A stretch of DNA of 64,000 nucleotides from Sulfurovum sp. NBC37-1 (GCF_000010345.1 NC_009663.1:992001-1056000), one strand, 5' to 3'; shown: positions 45,004 through 54,104, counted from the first letter of the stretch. Numbers and translations: made by a program. The notes: a model not told the origin generated them from the letters alone.

Positions 45004-46697
45004 TGCACAGGCTTCTTGCTGTTTCACTCCTGTGCAGTATGCTTCTTTTTGCGGCGCCGGCCACAGAGCAGAACGGGACGGTTGCCGTAACACATACGGT
45101 TCAGGAGAACAATCAAAGCGTCACCACACTGCAAAGAAAATCCGGTGATGCGCAGGCCAAGGCCAGGCAACTCAAAGCCCTGATAGAGAAAAAGCAGGCA
45201 CTCGATAAGAAACTGCTCGACAACAACATCTGGTCAAAGATCTACAGCAACTATCATACTTACATGGAACTGAGGAAACAAAAAGAGCATCTGGATGATC
45301 AGATGGCCATTCTCGATAACAAATACAAACGAACAAAAGAGGAAGAGAAAGCCTTTGAAATGCTCAAAAGCAAGCGCTCCATTATCGAGGGGAAGCTGCA
45401 GTTGCTCAAAGAGTACGAAAGTGATCCTTTCAAAAAATTCTTGAAGCCGCCGGAAATTACCGATGTTCCAACCGTGGGAAATCCTTTGGCGATCATCTCT
45501 GCTCTTTCCTACATCAAGAAACTCAAAACGGATGAAACAGAATACGAGAGCCGGTATGAATCCATAAAAAAAGTCATGGAGAAACTCGAGGAGAGGAAGC
45601 TGCTTCTCAAGAAGATACTCCTCTACGATGCGAACAACACAAAATACAAAGAGGAGCTTTTAGATACCGAAGAGAAGATCAAAACATTCACACCGGTTGT
45701 CGAGATTTTCAAGACCACGCAAAATGTATATACCAAAAAGATCGACGAACTGACACTCAATCTTCGTGCAGACATCAAAAGAGAGATGGAGAAGGCCAGC
45801 AACATCGGTATGATCATCCTCTTTTTCATTCTTTTTATCCTGCTGATCAAGTATCTTGTTCGACGCTACATGTCGGACAATGACCGCTTTTACACCATAA
45901 ATAAAGCGTTGAATTTTACTTTTGTGACACTGATGCTGCTGACACTGCTTTTTGCCTATATAGAGAATGTGAACTATATCGTGACCATTCTTGGGTTCGC
46001 CTCCGCGGGTATTGCTATTGCGATGAAGGACTGGTTCATGTCTATTATGGGCTGGTTCGTCATTATCATCGGCGGTGCCATTCATGTAGGGGACAGAGTG
46101 AAATTTGTACGTGAAGGTGTGGAGTATGTGGGAGATGTCGTCGATATCTCTTTGCTGCGTATGACCATTCAGGAAGACATTACCTTAACGACCTATATGC
46201 ACAACAGAAGAGCAGGGCGGATCATATTTGTACCCAATAATTTCATTTTTACCGATATGGTCGCCAACTATTCACATGCAGGCCTGAAAACGGTATGGGA
46301 CGGTATAGATTTCATGATCACCTTTGATTCCAATGTTACAAAAGCCTCTTCCATTGCAAAAGAAGTCACCAAAAAATATGCCAAAGGCTATACGGAGATC
46401 ACCCGGAAACAGCTAAATAAACTCAGAAGCCAGTACAGTATGAAAAATACCAATGTAGAGCCTCGCATCTATACCTTCATTGAGCCGTATGGTATCAAGA
46501 TCTCCGCCTGGTACCATACCAATGCCTATGCGACACTGACACTGAGAAGTACGATCTCCATGGAGATCATAGAGCGACTGCAGGCTGAGAACGACATCTT
46601 CCTCGCCTTCCCGACACAGTCTATCTATGTTGACAAGGATGTGCGAAAGCCTCTGCCTCCCGAAGAGATACAGTATGATGAGGATACGCTGGCATGA
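45000..46697 (+). CDS. Mechanosensitive ion channel (MscS family) with coiled-coil periplasmic domain
   Basis: This 565-residue protein has a signal peptide (HRLLAVSLLCSMLLFAAPA) and a long charged coiled-coil domain to about residue 260. Three or four membrane helices follow near residues 265-360, then the MscS pore and beta domain (GFASAGIAIAMKDWFMSIMGWFVIIIGGAIHVGDRVKF, then IIFVPNNFIFTDMVANYS). It should open under membrane tension to release solutes. ATG 45000 overlaps the aroB stop; ATG 45003 is equally possible. The mtaB start overlaps its stop by ATGA. Confidence 0.9.
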   Translation: MMHRLLAVSLLCSMLLFAAPATEQNGTVAVTHTVQENNQSVTTLQRKSGDAQAKARQLKALIEKKQALDKKLLDNNIWSKIYSNYHTYMELRKQKEHLDDQMAILDNKYKRTKEEEKAFEMLKSKRSIIEGKLQLLKEYESDPFKKFLKPPEITDVPTVGNPLAIISALSYIKKLKTDETEYESRYESIKKVMEKLEERKLLLKKILLYDANNTKYKEELLDTEEKIKTFTPVVEIFKTTQNVYTKKIDELTLNLRADIKREMEKASNIGMIILFFILFILLIKYLVRRYMSDNDRFYTINKALNFTFVTLMLLTLLFAYIENVNYIVTILGFASAGIAIAMKDWFMSIMGWFVIIIGGAIHVGDRVKFVREGVEYVGDVVDISLLRMTIQEDITLTTYMHNRRAGRIIFVPNNFIFTDMVANYSHAGLKTVWDGIDFMITFDSNVTKASSIAKEVTKKYAKGYTEITRKQLNKLRSQYSMKNTNVEPRIYTFIEPYGIKISAWYHTNAYATLTLRSTISMEIIERLQAENDIFLAFPTQSIYVDKDVRKPLPPEEIQYDEDTLA

Positions 46698-47947
46698 GTA
46701 GTAAAAAAGTCTTTTTCAAAACCTTCGGATGCCGTACCAATCAGTTTGACACGCAGGTGATGATGTCCAAGCTCAGTGAGTTCGAACTCTCACAGGACGA
46801 TACGCAGAGCGATATCATTGTGGTCAACTCCTGTACGGTCACGAACGGAGCGGACTCTTCTGTGCGGAACTATATCTCCTCCATACAGCGAAAGAACCCC
46901 AATGCAAGGGTCATTCTGGCAGGCTGCGGTTCCCACTCCAAAGGGGAAGCGCTTTTCGAAGATGAAAAAGTATTTGGTGTCATGGGACACTCAGAGAAAG
47001 AGAATATCAACGAGATCCTCAAAAAAGAGACACGTTTCTACGAGATCGGTGACCTGGAGCATATCGATTCCACCATCGTTGAAGAATTTGTCGGAAAGAG
47101 CAGGGCATTCATCAAGATACAGGAGGGCTGCGACTTCAGATGCTCCTACTGTATCATCCCCGCAGTACGCGGGAATGCACGCTCACACCGAGAAGAGACT
47201 ATCCTCGAGCAGATCAGAAAACTGGCCGCCAACGGTTTTGGCGAGTTCATACTCACAGGCACCAATGTCGGCTCCTACGGGAGAGACCATGACACCTCCA
47301 TGGCAAAACTGCTCAAAAAGATGAGTATGATCCGCGGTGTGCGTCGCATCCGTATAGGGAGTCTCGAACCCGTTCAGATCGACGATGAGTTTATGGAACT
47401 GCTGAGTGAACCCTGGATGGCGAAACATTTGCATATCGCGCTGCAGCATACTTCTGATCGGATGCTCGAACTGATGAACCGCCGTAACAGATTTGCTACA
47501 GACCTGGAACTTTTTCACCGGATCGCAGAGAAGGGCTATGCGCTGGGGACGGACTACATCGTAGGGCATCCCGGAGAAGATGAGAAGGAGTGGAAGGAAG
47601 GTATTTCCCGTGTCAAGGAACTACCTTTGACACATGTGCATGCCTTCTCCTACTCCAAGCGTGACAATACCGCTTCGGCTGTTATGAAACCCGAAATTCG
47701 GGGTAACATCGCAAAAGAGCGCCACCGTGAGCTGACGGCACTTGTCAAAGCAAAGAACTTCCTTTTTCGGCGTGAGCACAACTGTGATCTCGAAGTATTG
47801 CTGGAGAGCGGCAAAAACGGCATCTATAGCGGATTCGATCAGTATTTCAACCGTGTACAAGTAGAAAGTGATGAGGATCTCAGTGCGAACTGGGTACTTC
47901 TCAATCAAGTGGAGGTAGGCAGTGAAAGCAACAGCGCAAGACTTTAG
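46694..47947 (+). CDS. mtaB: tRNA t6A37 methylthiotransferase MtaB
   Basis: This 417-residue methylthiotransferase has the N-terminal UPF0004 domain with auxiliary-cluster cysteines (KTFGCRTNQFD, VNSCTVT, AGCGSH), then the radical SAM motif CDFRCSYCIIP near residues 147-157 with AVRGNARS, and a short TRAM-like tail. It adds a methylthio group to t6A at position 37 of ANN-decoding tRNAs. The CRTNQFD form fits MtaB rather than MiaB (CxMN) or RimO. ATG 46694 overlaps the channel stop, and the next gene begins 26 nt before its end. Confidence 0.9.
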   Translation: MSSKKVFFKTFGCRTNQFDTQVMMSKLSEFELSQDDTQSDIIVVNSCTVTNGADSSVRNYISSIQRKNPNARVILAGCGSHSKGEALFEDEKVFGVMGHSEKENINEILKKETRFYEIGDLEHIDSTIVEEFVGKSRAFIKIQEGCDFRCSYCIIPAVRGNARSHREETILEQIRKLAANGFGEFILTGTNVGSYGRDHDTSMAKLLKKMSMIRGVRRIRIGSLEPVQIDDEFMELLSEPWMAKHLHIALQHTSDRMLELMNRRNRFATDLELFHRIAEKGYALGTDYIVGHPGEDEKEWKEGISRVKELPLTHVHAFSYSKRDNTASAVMKPEIRGNIAKERHRELTALVKAKNFLFRREHNCDLEVLLESGKNGIYSGFDQYFNRVQVESDEDLSANWVLLNQVEVGSESNSARL

Positions 47948-49595
47948 ATCCAAACTCTTCGACAAAAAAAACCTGAAGATCATCCTCACACTCTCAGGTC
48001 TGGTCGTTCTTCTGCTTGCCTACACGGCACTGCGTGATACGGATACCCTGATCACGCACAAGCAGGCCAACATCCTCTACAGCAAGGACAAGATCAAAAA
48101 GGTGATCGTGGACGGAGACTATATCCATCTCAAAACGGATGGAGGAAACTACAAGATCTATAAAAATGCCATCAATACGGCCGCTTTTTTCAGCAAATAT
48201 CCTGTGGAGGTAAAAGAGGATAAAGGCTATATCTTCGATCTGCTTTTGCTGCTGATCCTGCTCGGCTCCATCGGCTATCTTTTCCGAATGATGAAAGTGA
48301 ACCGTCTGCAGCAGCTCAGACAGATCCGCGGTGCGAGAGAAGAGAATGCAGAGATCTACGAACCGGTCCAGGCACTTAAGTCAAACGTGACCTTCAAGGA
48401 TGTCGCAGGGATCAAAGATGTCAAAGAGGAGCTCGAAGAGATCATCGACTTCCTTCGTGAGCCGCAGAAATACCGTGACATGGATATACGCCTCCCCAAG
48501 GGTGTGCTGCTTGTAGGCCCTCCAGGTGTGGGTAAAACACTTATTTCCAAGGCGGTCGCGGGAGAAGCAGGTGTACCGTTCTTCTATCAAAGCGGTGCTT
48601 CTTTCGTGCATATTTATGTGGGTATGGGTGCCAAGCGTGTGAGCGAACTTTTCAAAAAGGCCAAGCAGATGGCACCGAGTATCATTTTTATAGATGAGAT
48701 AGATGCCGTGGGGAAGAGCAGGGGAGAGTTCAGGAATGATGAACGTGAAGCGACGCTCAATCAACTCCTAACCGAAATGGACGGTTTTGAAGAGAGTTCC
48801 GGTGTCATCGTTATTGGTGCGACCAACAAGATCGATGTGCTGGATGAAGCCTTGCTTCGGGCAGGGCGTTTTGACAGACGTATCCATATCTCCCTGCCGG
48901 ACCTTGAGGACAGGATGAAAATACTCGAACTCTACCTGGCACACAAACCAAACAATGTGGACATCGAAAGTGTAGCGCGTATGACCGTCGGTTTCAATTC
49001 GGCTGCGCTGGATACCCTGACAAATGAAGCAGCGATCTATGCCATGAGAGAGGGGCGAAAGGTCGTTGAGAACAGTGACTTCGAAGCGGTCAAGGAGAAG
49101 GTACTGCTGGGCAAACGCAAGATACTCAGCTTTACGGAAGAAGAGCGGAAGATACAGGCTGTCTATCAGGGAGCCAAAGCGGTCGTAGCCACCTGGCTGG
49201 ACGTCGAGTTCGAGAAGATCGGGATCGTTACTACCCGACTCTCCGTTCAGGAACACGAGATACTTTCCCGTTCCAAACTCATCAACCGTATCAAGGTCTA
49301 TCTTGCCGGAAGCATTGCGACAAAATTGCACTATAATGAACAGTTCAACAATGCCGGTACCGACATCAGGCAGGCTAAAGAGTTGCTCAATAAAGTGATA
49401 TACGACTACTGGATGAGTGAAGACTTCATTGTCAATCCGCATAAGGAAGAGGAGCTGATGCGTGAAATGGTCTCGGAAGTGACCGACCTTCTCAAAAAAC
49501 TCGGAAAAGCACTCTCAGATGTTTCCGAGTATCTTCTTCAGCATGAAAACATAGACCAGGAAGCGTGTAGAAAAATACTGCTGGAGATATTTTAA
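47922..49595 (+). CDS. FtsH-like membrane AAA+ protein with destroyed zinc site (pseudo-protease)
   Basis: This 557-residue protein has FtsH architecture: two membrane helices (residues 19-38 and about 104-125) around a small extracytoplasmic domain. A complete AAA+ module follows with Walker A GPPGVGKT, Walker B IIFIDEIDAVGKSR and second-region-of-homology ATNKIDVLDEALLRAGRFDRRI. In the C-terminal domain the zinc motif HEAGH of FtsH is replaced: the aligned stretch reads AVYQGAKAVVA, so both zinc-binding His and the catalytic Glu are gone (Y, K and Q). It should therefore be an ATP-driven unfoldase or chaperone without proteolysis. The start is GTG 47922 with GGAGG upstream, overlapping mtaB by 26 nt. 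The third zinc ligand region (AGTDIRQA) may persist. Confidence 0.88.
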   Translation: MKATAQDFRSKLFDKKNLKIILTLSGLVVLLLAYTALRDTDTLITHKQANILYSKDKIKKVIVDGDYIHLKTDGGNYKIYKNAINTAAFFSKYPVEVKEDKGYIFDLLLLLILLGSIGYLFRMMKVNRLQQLRQIRGAREENAEIYEPVQALKSNVTFKDVAGIKDVKEELEEIIDFLREPQKYRDMDIRLPKGVLLVGPPGVGKTLISKAVAGEAGVPFFYQSGASFVHIYVGMGAKRVSELFKKAKQMAPSIIFIDEIDAVGKSRGEFRNDEREATLNQLLTEMDGFEESSGVIVIGATNKIDVLDEALLRAGRFDRRIHISLPDLEDRMKILELYLAHKPNNVDIESVARMTVGFNSAALDTLTNEAAIYAMREGRKVVENSDFEAVKEKVLLGKRKILSFTEEERKIQAVYQGAKAVVATWLDVEFEKIGIVTTRLSVQEHEILSRSKLINRIKVYLAGSIATKLHYNEQFNNAGTDIRQAKELLNKVIYDYWMSEDFIVNPHKEEELMREMVSEVTDLLKKLGKALSDVSEYLLQHENIDQEACRKILLEIF

Positions 49596-49598
49596 ACC

Positions 49599-50111
49599 TT
49601 GCGTTACTTCAACGGTTTTTCCCTCAGAGGAGAAGAAGGATTTTTTAGTGAATGGCTTGTAGGGAGTGAACTCTGTGTAGTCGGTTTCAGTTACGGTGCA
49701 CAGCAGGCACTGGAATATGTTCATGCCACATCCAAAAGAGTGGATAGGCTCATCCTGCTCTCTCCGGCATTCTTCCAGATGCAGAAGTCCAGTTTCATTC
49801 GAGCGCAGTTACGCTACTTTGAAGCAGACAAAACAGCTTACACAACACAATTCCTTCAAAATGCAGCTTATCCGTCCACAGTCGATCTTGAACCATACCT
49901 GCAGATGGGAAGCAAAGAAGAACTCGAGTCACTCCTGACGTATCGATGGGAGAAAGAGAAAATAGAAGAGATACGCCAAAGAGGTACGGTAATAGAAGTC
50001 TTTCTCGGTTCAGAAGACAAGATCATCGATGCGGAGAAAGCATTTGAATTTTTTTCGGATATCGCGACCTGTTACTGGCTGAAAGGTGCCGGGCATCTGC
50101 TGTTGAAATAA
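49599..50111 (+). CDS. bioV: Pimeloyl-ACP methyl ester esterase BioV
   Basis: This 170-residue alpha/beta-hydrolase has nucleophile elbow GFSYG near residues 29-33, an acidic GSEDKIID and a C-terminal GAGHLLLK supplying the His. The size and sequence fit BioV, the Campylobacterota-specific esterase that frees pimeloyl-ACP from its methyl ester at the gateway of biotin synthesis. It begins with TTG 49599, 3 nt after the ftsH-like stop, with GGAG about 12 nt upstream; no ATG or GTG fits. A TTG start suggests low translation. It is the last gene of the aroB operon. Confidence 0.85.
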   Translation: MRYFNGFSLRGEEGFFSEWLVGSELCVVGFSYGAQQALEYVHATSKRVDRLILLSPAFFQMQKSSFIRAQLRYFEADKTAYTTQFLQNAAYPSTVDLEPYLQMGSKEELESLLTYRWEKEKIEEIRQRGTVIEVFLGSEDKIIDAEKAFEFFSDIATCYWLKGAGHLLLK

Positions 50112-50166
50112 CCTGCTTCACAAAAGGTGAAGTGAGATGTGACTGTAAATGATTCTGTGATCATTG

Positions 50167-52926
50167 TTATTTAACTTTTGGCATACCGCTTGACTTGGTT
50201 TCAGACTGAGTCATTTTTAATAAAACCGATTTCATCTCGTCTAACTCTTTGCCAAAATTAGCCCAATCATTCTGTCGTAGGGAATCCATAGCCTTGTTGT
50301 AATGCTCAAGTGCTTTATGCGCTTCAATAGAAAGAACAGTCCTTCCTCCTACATGTTTGCCTGCCGATTGTTGGGGGTTAGCCATCTGACCCGGGGCAAC
50401 ATTAAAGACAGCCTCGAGTGCTTCATCGAGTGTTTTCCTCATCTCTACCTTCTCTTTAAAAGCCACGATAACTCTTTTCAGTTCAGGAATTTGACCCTCT
50501 TCCGACTGCAGGTATACCGGCTCAACATAAATAAATGAATTTTTTATGGGAATCACCAGTTGATTTCCTTTTATAACCCTTGAACCTTGCTGACCCCAAA
50601 GGGTCAGTTCAGAGGAAATGTCGGGCTGCTGATTGATTCTGGCTTGAATTTGCATCGGCCCGTAAATGAGCTTGTCTTTAGGCAGGGTATACACGATCAG
50701 TTCACCGTAATTTGGGGCATCACAGCGGGCACATAACCATGCGTTCATATTATCCTTTTTGGAAGGTGTAATAGGTATCATCAAAATAAATTCTTCATTT
50801 TTCGTATCAGGCAAACGCATAATAATATAATAGGGGAACATTTTTTGTTCTCCTCTGCTGTATGTTTCATTTGGAATTTCCCAGTAGTCTTCCTGATTAT
50901 AAAACACTTTGGGATCGGTCATGTGATACACATTGTACATTTTAGTTTGAATATTAAACAGATCTGTCGGATAGCGGATGTGTGCTTTCAAAAAACCGGG
51001 CATGTTGCTAAAAGGCTTAAACAGTTTGGGATAGATCTTCTCATAGGTCTGAACCAGCGGGTCTTTTGGGTTAATGACATAAAATGAAACATCTCCGTCA
51101 TAAGCATCAATGACAATTTTGACAGAGTTGTTGATGTAATTGATCCCTCTTTCTATCGGATTATGGTAAAGCGGTTCGGAATAGGGGAACATATTGCTTG
51201 TGGTGTAGGCATCCTGTATCCAATAGAGTTTGCCATCCTTACCGACAACCGGATAAGGCTGAGAGTCGAAAGAAAGAAAAGGAGCAAGCGTTGCTACACG
51301 CTGCATGATGTTCCGGTGAAACATAATACGACTTTGCTTGGTAAGGTAACCTGTAAAAAGAATATTAATGTCGGAAAACTTCCAGGCATATACCAGACGC
51401 CTGAAAAGAGAAGAGATCTGCACGCCTCCTTTTCCCGCATATGAGGCATAAACATTATCATCCCCTTTGGGATAATCAAATTCTTTGGCTCTTGTATTGA
51501 CCAAAACAAATTGGTTTGTTTCTTCGCCATAATAGATAGCCATTTGCTTGATATTCAGGTTAACGGATGTCGTTGGGGGAATATCTTTCACAATAAGTTC
51601 AGGCATTCCATCGGATGTGATCTCATTGACAGGGTTCATCACAACACCATATCCGTGGGTATAGATCAAATGATTGTTTACCCAGGTTTGTGCCCGAGCA
51701 GGAATTCCCAATTCAGGCAACTCTCTGGCTCCCAATACCACTTCGGTGTATTTATGAAAATGATAACGGTCAACCTGTACATTTTTAAAATCATAATACA
51801 GGCGAATTTCCTGCAATTGCTTGTAGGTTTGTATCAAAGGCCTGCGGTCCCATAAACGTATATTTTCAATAGTATGACGGTTATCGAGAATATCTTTGTA
51901 TGTTATATTCTGATCTACAGAAAAAGGTTTGACCTTAATGTTATCTAGTCCGAAGGCTGTCCGGGTAAATTTTATATTATTTAATATATAAGGTGTTTCT
52001 TTCTTCAGTTCATTGGGTTTTACGATATATTGTTCAACGATTCCCGGATAAATCCACACAAATCCTGCCCAAACCAAAACCCATAGTCCCAAGGCAGAAA
52101 CAATGACTTTTCTTTTTTTATAAAAAGGATAAAAAAATAAAAGTATCGTTATGATCAAACTCATAACGAGAATAGTCCAATAGGCAGGAATCTGTGCATG
52201 AACGTCCATGTAAGAAGGTCCGTAAGCAACACCATGGGAAGAATATAAAATATTATATAATTTTATAAAATAGAGTGCAGAAACCCCCAGTGCAAAAAAG
52301 GCGGTCAGCTGGGTTAAATGGCTTTTTGCCTTCCCGGTAATGTTAAATTTTCTACTAGTAAAGTTAAATGCAGTATCAATGTAATAAGAAGATAAAACAC
52401 CGATAAAGGTAATGACGACCATAAAAAGATACCAACTTACAACAAATTGATACACCGGAAGTGTAAAAATATAAAATCCTGCATCTTTCCCAAAAATAGG
52501 TTCTTTCAAATCAAAAGAAGACGGATAAATAAACTTTAAAAAGTCATGCCAATATGCGGAGGCGTAAGAACCCATAACAATGGCAAAAAACAAGATAATA
52601 ACAGCCCACAGCCAGGCAACCGCTTTCCCCTGGTACAGCGGCAATATCTTCTGTCTCGGGTCATCATCCGCAAGGGGAATGTTGTTCCTGCTTTGGCTTC
52701 CCCCGTGATATGCAAAATGAATGTGGATACCTGAAAATAAAATGAAAATGAGAAAAAACAGGATGAATGATAAAATTTTGGTCAGGAGAATAGTGTCAAA
52801 TACGGAATCGTATCCCATGTTTTTAAACCAAAGCCAATCGCCATAATAATCAACAAACAGGCTGAACAGATAAATAGTGAAAATGGCAAGAGCTGTAATA
52901 ATAATCGGTTTTTTAAGTTTTTTCAT
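50167..52926 (-). CDS. UPF0182 family membrane protein
   Basis: This 919-residue protein has about seven N-terminal membrane helices within the first 300 residues. A very large extracytoplasmic domain follows with UPF0182 hallmarks: NIRLWDRRPLIQTYKQLQEIRLYYDF, THGYGVVMNPVNEI, YPVVGKDGKLYWIQDAYTTSNMFPYS and YINNSVKIVIDAYDG. The function of the family is unknown. The gene is AT-rich relative to the aroB operon. It has a good AAAGGA site. Its ATG overlaps a 66-residue upstream frame by 14 nt, making it the third gene of a small operon. Confidence 0.92.
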   Translation of the reverse strand: MKKLKKPIIITALAIFTIYLFSLFVDYYGDWLWFKNMGYDSVFDTILLTKILSFILFFLIFILFSGIHIHFAYHGGSQSRNNIPLADDDPRQKILPLYQGKAVAWLWAVIILFFAIVMGSYASAYWHDFLKFIYPSSFDLKEPIFGKDAGFYIFTLPVYQFVVSWYLFMVVITFIGVLSSYYIDTAFNFTSRKFNITGKAKSHLTQLTAFFALGVSALYFIKLYNILYSSHGVAYGPSYMDVHAQIPAYWTILVMSLIITILLFFYPFYKKRKVIVSALGLWVLVWAGFVWIYPGIVEQYIVKPNELKKETPYILNNIKFTRTAFGLDNIKVKPFSVDQNITYKDILDNRHTIENIRLWDRRPLIQTYKQLQEIRLYYDFKNVQVDRYHFHKYTEVVLGARELPELGIPARAQTWVNNHLIYTHGYGVVMNPVNEITSDGMPELIVKDIPPTTSVNLNIKQMAIYYGEETNQFVLVNTRAKEFDYPKGDDNVYASYAGKGGVQISSLFRRLVYAWKFSDINILFTGYLTKQSRIMFHRNIMQRVATLAPFLSFDSQPYPVVGKDGKLYWIQDAYTTSNMFPYSEPLYHNPIERGINYINNSVKIVIDAYDGDVSFYVINPKDPLVQTYEKIYPKLFKPFSNMPGFLKAHIRYPTDLFNIQTKMYNVYHMTDPKVFYNQEDYWEIPNETYSRGEQKMFPYYIIMRLPDTKNEEFILMIPITPSKKDNMNAWLCARCDAPNYGELIVYTLPKDKLIYGPMQIQARINQQPDISSELTLWGQQGSRVIKGNQLVIPIKNSFIYVEPVYLQSEEGQIPELKRVIVAFKEKVEMRKTLDEALEAVFNVAPGQMANPQQSAGKHVGGRTVLSIEAHKALEHYNKAMDSLRQNDWANFGKELDEMKSVLLKMTQSETKSSGMPKVK

Positions 52927-53113
52927 AATTTTTGTTTCCTTTCCTCTTTCCCATCCGTCCTAGATAGGAACGCATACTGCAACCTAAAAAACATGACATG
53001 GTGTGAAACGGAATCCACACTTGCACATAATTTTCCAACTCTCTTGTTGCTCTATAATACAGAAAAAAGATAAAACCATGAGCAGAAGCCGATACGAAAT
53101 AGGGAGCAGTCAC
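52913..53113 (-). CDS. Small 66-residue protein between zinc-ribbon ORF and UPF0182
   Basis: The frame starts at GTG 53113, sharing bases with the stop of the upstream 59-residue gene (GTGA). It ends 14 nt inside the UPF0182 gene. The sequence has one hydrophobic stretch (HGFIFFLYY), a cysteine pair SCFLGC and a basic C-terminus. Start-stop overlap on both sides suggests translational coupling and a real gene, but the protein has no recognisable family and the Shine-Dalgarno is weak. A chance frame cannot be excluded. Confidence 0.4.
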   Translation of the reverse strand: MTAPYFVSASAHGFIFFLYYRATRELENYVQVWIPFHTMSCFLGCSMRSYLGRMGKRKGNKNYEKT

Positions 53114-53289
53114 CTATTGAGCAGGATGAGTCCGACAATGATCAAAAACGCAAAGGCTATCAGTACTTTATTTTTGGTGGAAGTATCTGCATTGTAGTGG
53201 GCATACTGGTTGCTGTGACATCCTACACAGTGGTCACCAAAGTAAGGCTCACCGCATTTTACACAGGTTTTTGGTTCTTTTTTCTGCAT
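53110..53289 (-). CDS. 59-residue zinc-ribbon membrane protein
   Basis: A 59-residue frame begins at ATG 53289 with AAAGGA 7 nt upstream. Its N-terminal part has two cysteine pairs, CVKC near residues 9-12 and CVGCH near 21-25, typical of a small zinc ribbon; CVGCH also fits a haem c site, but no export signal precedes it. The C-terminus is one membrane helix (KVLIAFAFLIIVGLILLNR). The N-terminus is probably cytoplasmic. It starts 19 nt after the outer end of an attC-like site and is the first gene of the operon with the 66-residue frame and UPF0182. No family recognised. Confidence 0.7.
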   Translation of the reverse strand: MQKKEPKTCVKCGEPYFGDHCVGCHSNQYAHYNADTSTKNKVLIAFAFLIIVGLILLNR

Positions 53290-53306
53290 AGCAATCCTTT
53301 TACTTT

Positions 53307-53372
53307 TCTAACACTTAAAGATAGCCAATAAATTGCCACTAGGTAATTTATTGGCTACTCTGTTTTGTAAGC
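53307..53372 (-). other. attC-like integron site A (3' of toxin gene)
   Basis: On the minus strand the site runs from CTTACAAAA to GTGTTAG. It encloses a 13-bp perfect stem (53345-53357 paired with 53322-53334) with central ACCTAGTGG. The left box has one mismatch to the expected CTAAC. It overlaps the last eight codons of the toxin gene, and the next gene starts 19 nt beyond its outer end. It shares CCAATAAATTACC-TAGTGG with sites C and D. As the minus-strand hairpin is followed by TCTTT, terminator function is also possible. Confidence 0.6.
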
Positions 53373-53704
53373 ATATTCCCTCTTAATAGTTTTTGTAACA
53401 ACAACTCTTCTACATTTTGTCTTGAATCAAAAATAGCCATAATATAAACAGTGTCATTTTCAATTTTGTACATAATTCTCCAAGGTTGTACAATGAGTTC
53501 TCTATAAATAGTTATACCTTCTTTTAGAAGTTCAGGAACTACTCTGCCTCTTAAAGGAAAAAAGTTGCTAGATTGTGCTTTTTCTCTTATTTGTCCATAA
53601 ACTTCTCTTGCAGCACTTAGACTATCTTTTTTGATATAATCAACAATATTTAAAAGGTCTTCTTTTGCATTTGAAGTCCATTTAACTTTATAAGTTTTAC
53701 TCAT
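53348..53704 (-). CDS. RelE/ParE-family toxin
   Basis: This 118-residue protein fits the RelE/ParE fold: YKVKWTSNAKEDLLNIVDYI at the N-terminus, then FPLRGRVVPEL, YRELIVQPWRIMYKIENDTVYIMAIFDSRQN at the C-terminal sheet. It would act as an mRNA interferase or gyrase poison when free of its antitoxin; which one is not clear, although the retained Arg residues permit either. It overlaps the antitoxin by 4 nt. The gene is AT-rich and is followed at its 3' end by an attC-like site, as is common for toxin-antitoxin cassettes in integrons. Confidence 0.88.
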   Translation of the reverse strand: MSKTYKVKWTSNAKEDLLNIVDYIKKDSLSAAREVYGQIREKAQSSNFFPLRGRVVPELLKEGITIYRELIVQPWRIMYKIENDTVYIMAIFDSRQNVEELLLQKLLRGNMLTKQSSQ

Positions 53705-53973
53705 TTACCGAGGATTTCTTCAACAGAGCTGAAAACATCTTCTTCAGTATGAAGATTTCCACTCCTAATATCTTCTTCTGCAAATGAAAGAAGCTTCATT
53801 ATAGCAAGGGCATTTCTCATATCTTCATAGCTTTTTGGATCTTGTATAACAGCTTTAGCTTCGCCATTTTGGGTGATTATCATAGGTCTATGAGTTTCAT
53901 TGATATATTTTAAAACATCAGCTGCTCTACTTTTTAGATAGGTAACAGGCTTTATATCATTTATAATTTGCAT
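53701..53973 (-). CDS. Phd/YefM-family antitoxin
   Basis: This 90-residue protein has the Phd/YefM N-terminal fold: NDIKPVTYLKSRAADVLKYINETHRPMIITQNGEAKAVIQDPKSYEDM, followed by an acidic helical tail that would wrap the toxin. It is expected to repress its own promoter. AAGGAG lies upstream of ATG 53973. It overlaps the toxin by 4 nt. The spacer upstream (53974-54030) would hold its promoter; a TATAAT-like sequence is not clear on this strand. Confidence 0.88.
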   Translation of the reverse strand: MQIINDIKPVTYLKSRAADVLKYINETHRPMIITQNGEAKAVIQDPKSYEDMRNALAIMKLLSFAEEDIRSGNLHTEEDVFSSVEEILGK

Positions 53974-54029
53974 AAAATCTCCTTCAGTCCTTTTATTGTA
54001 CCAAATTCAGACTTAATATGCAAGTATAA

Positions 54030-54098
54030 TGCTAACGTTTGATTTGAGAAATATTTGATCCGTAGGGTCAAATATTTCTTTCCAATGATTTGTTAGAC
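54030..54098 (-). other. attC-like integron site B (3' of HNH pseudogene)
   Basis: On the minus strand the site reads GTCTAACAAATC at the gene-proximal end, which fits the RYYYAAC core, and AAACGTTAGC at the far end, which fits CGTTRRR. Between them is a 15-bp stem (54047-54061 with 54065-54079, one wobble) and a GTA-sized tip. The order of boxes, the AACAA and CGTTA context and the length of about 68 bp match classical attC sites such as those after aadA cassettes. It lies 7 nt beyond the HNH stop. Confidence 0.7.
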
Positions 54099-54104
54099 AA
54101 GCTA

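Noticed and set aside
53110-53289. CVGCH in the 59-residue protein as a cytochrome c haem site
   Set aside because: There is no export signal before it and a second CxxC pair lies close by, so a zinc ribbon is more likely.
53322-53357. Hairpin after the toxin gene as a simple terminator only
   Set aside because: It has outer AAC/GTTA-type boxes and a shared core with three other sites, so an attC-like site explains more; terminator activity may be additional.
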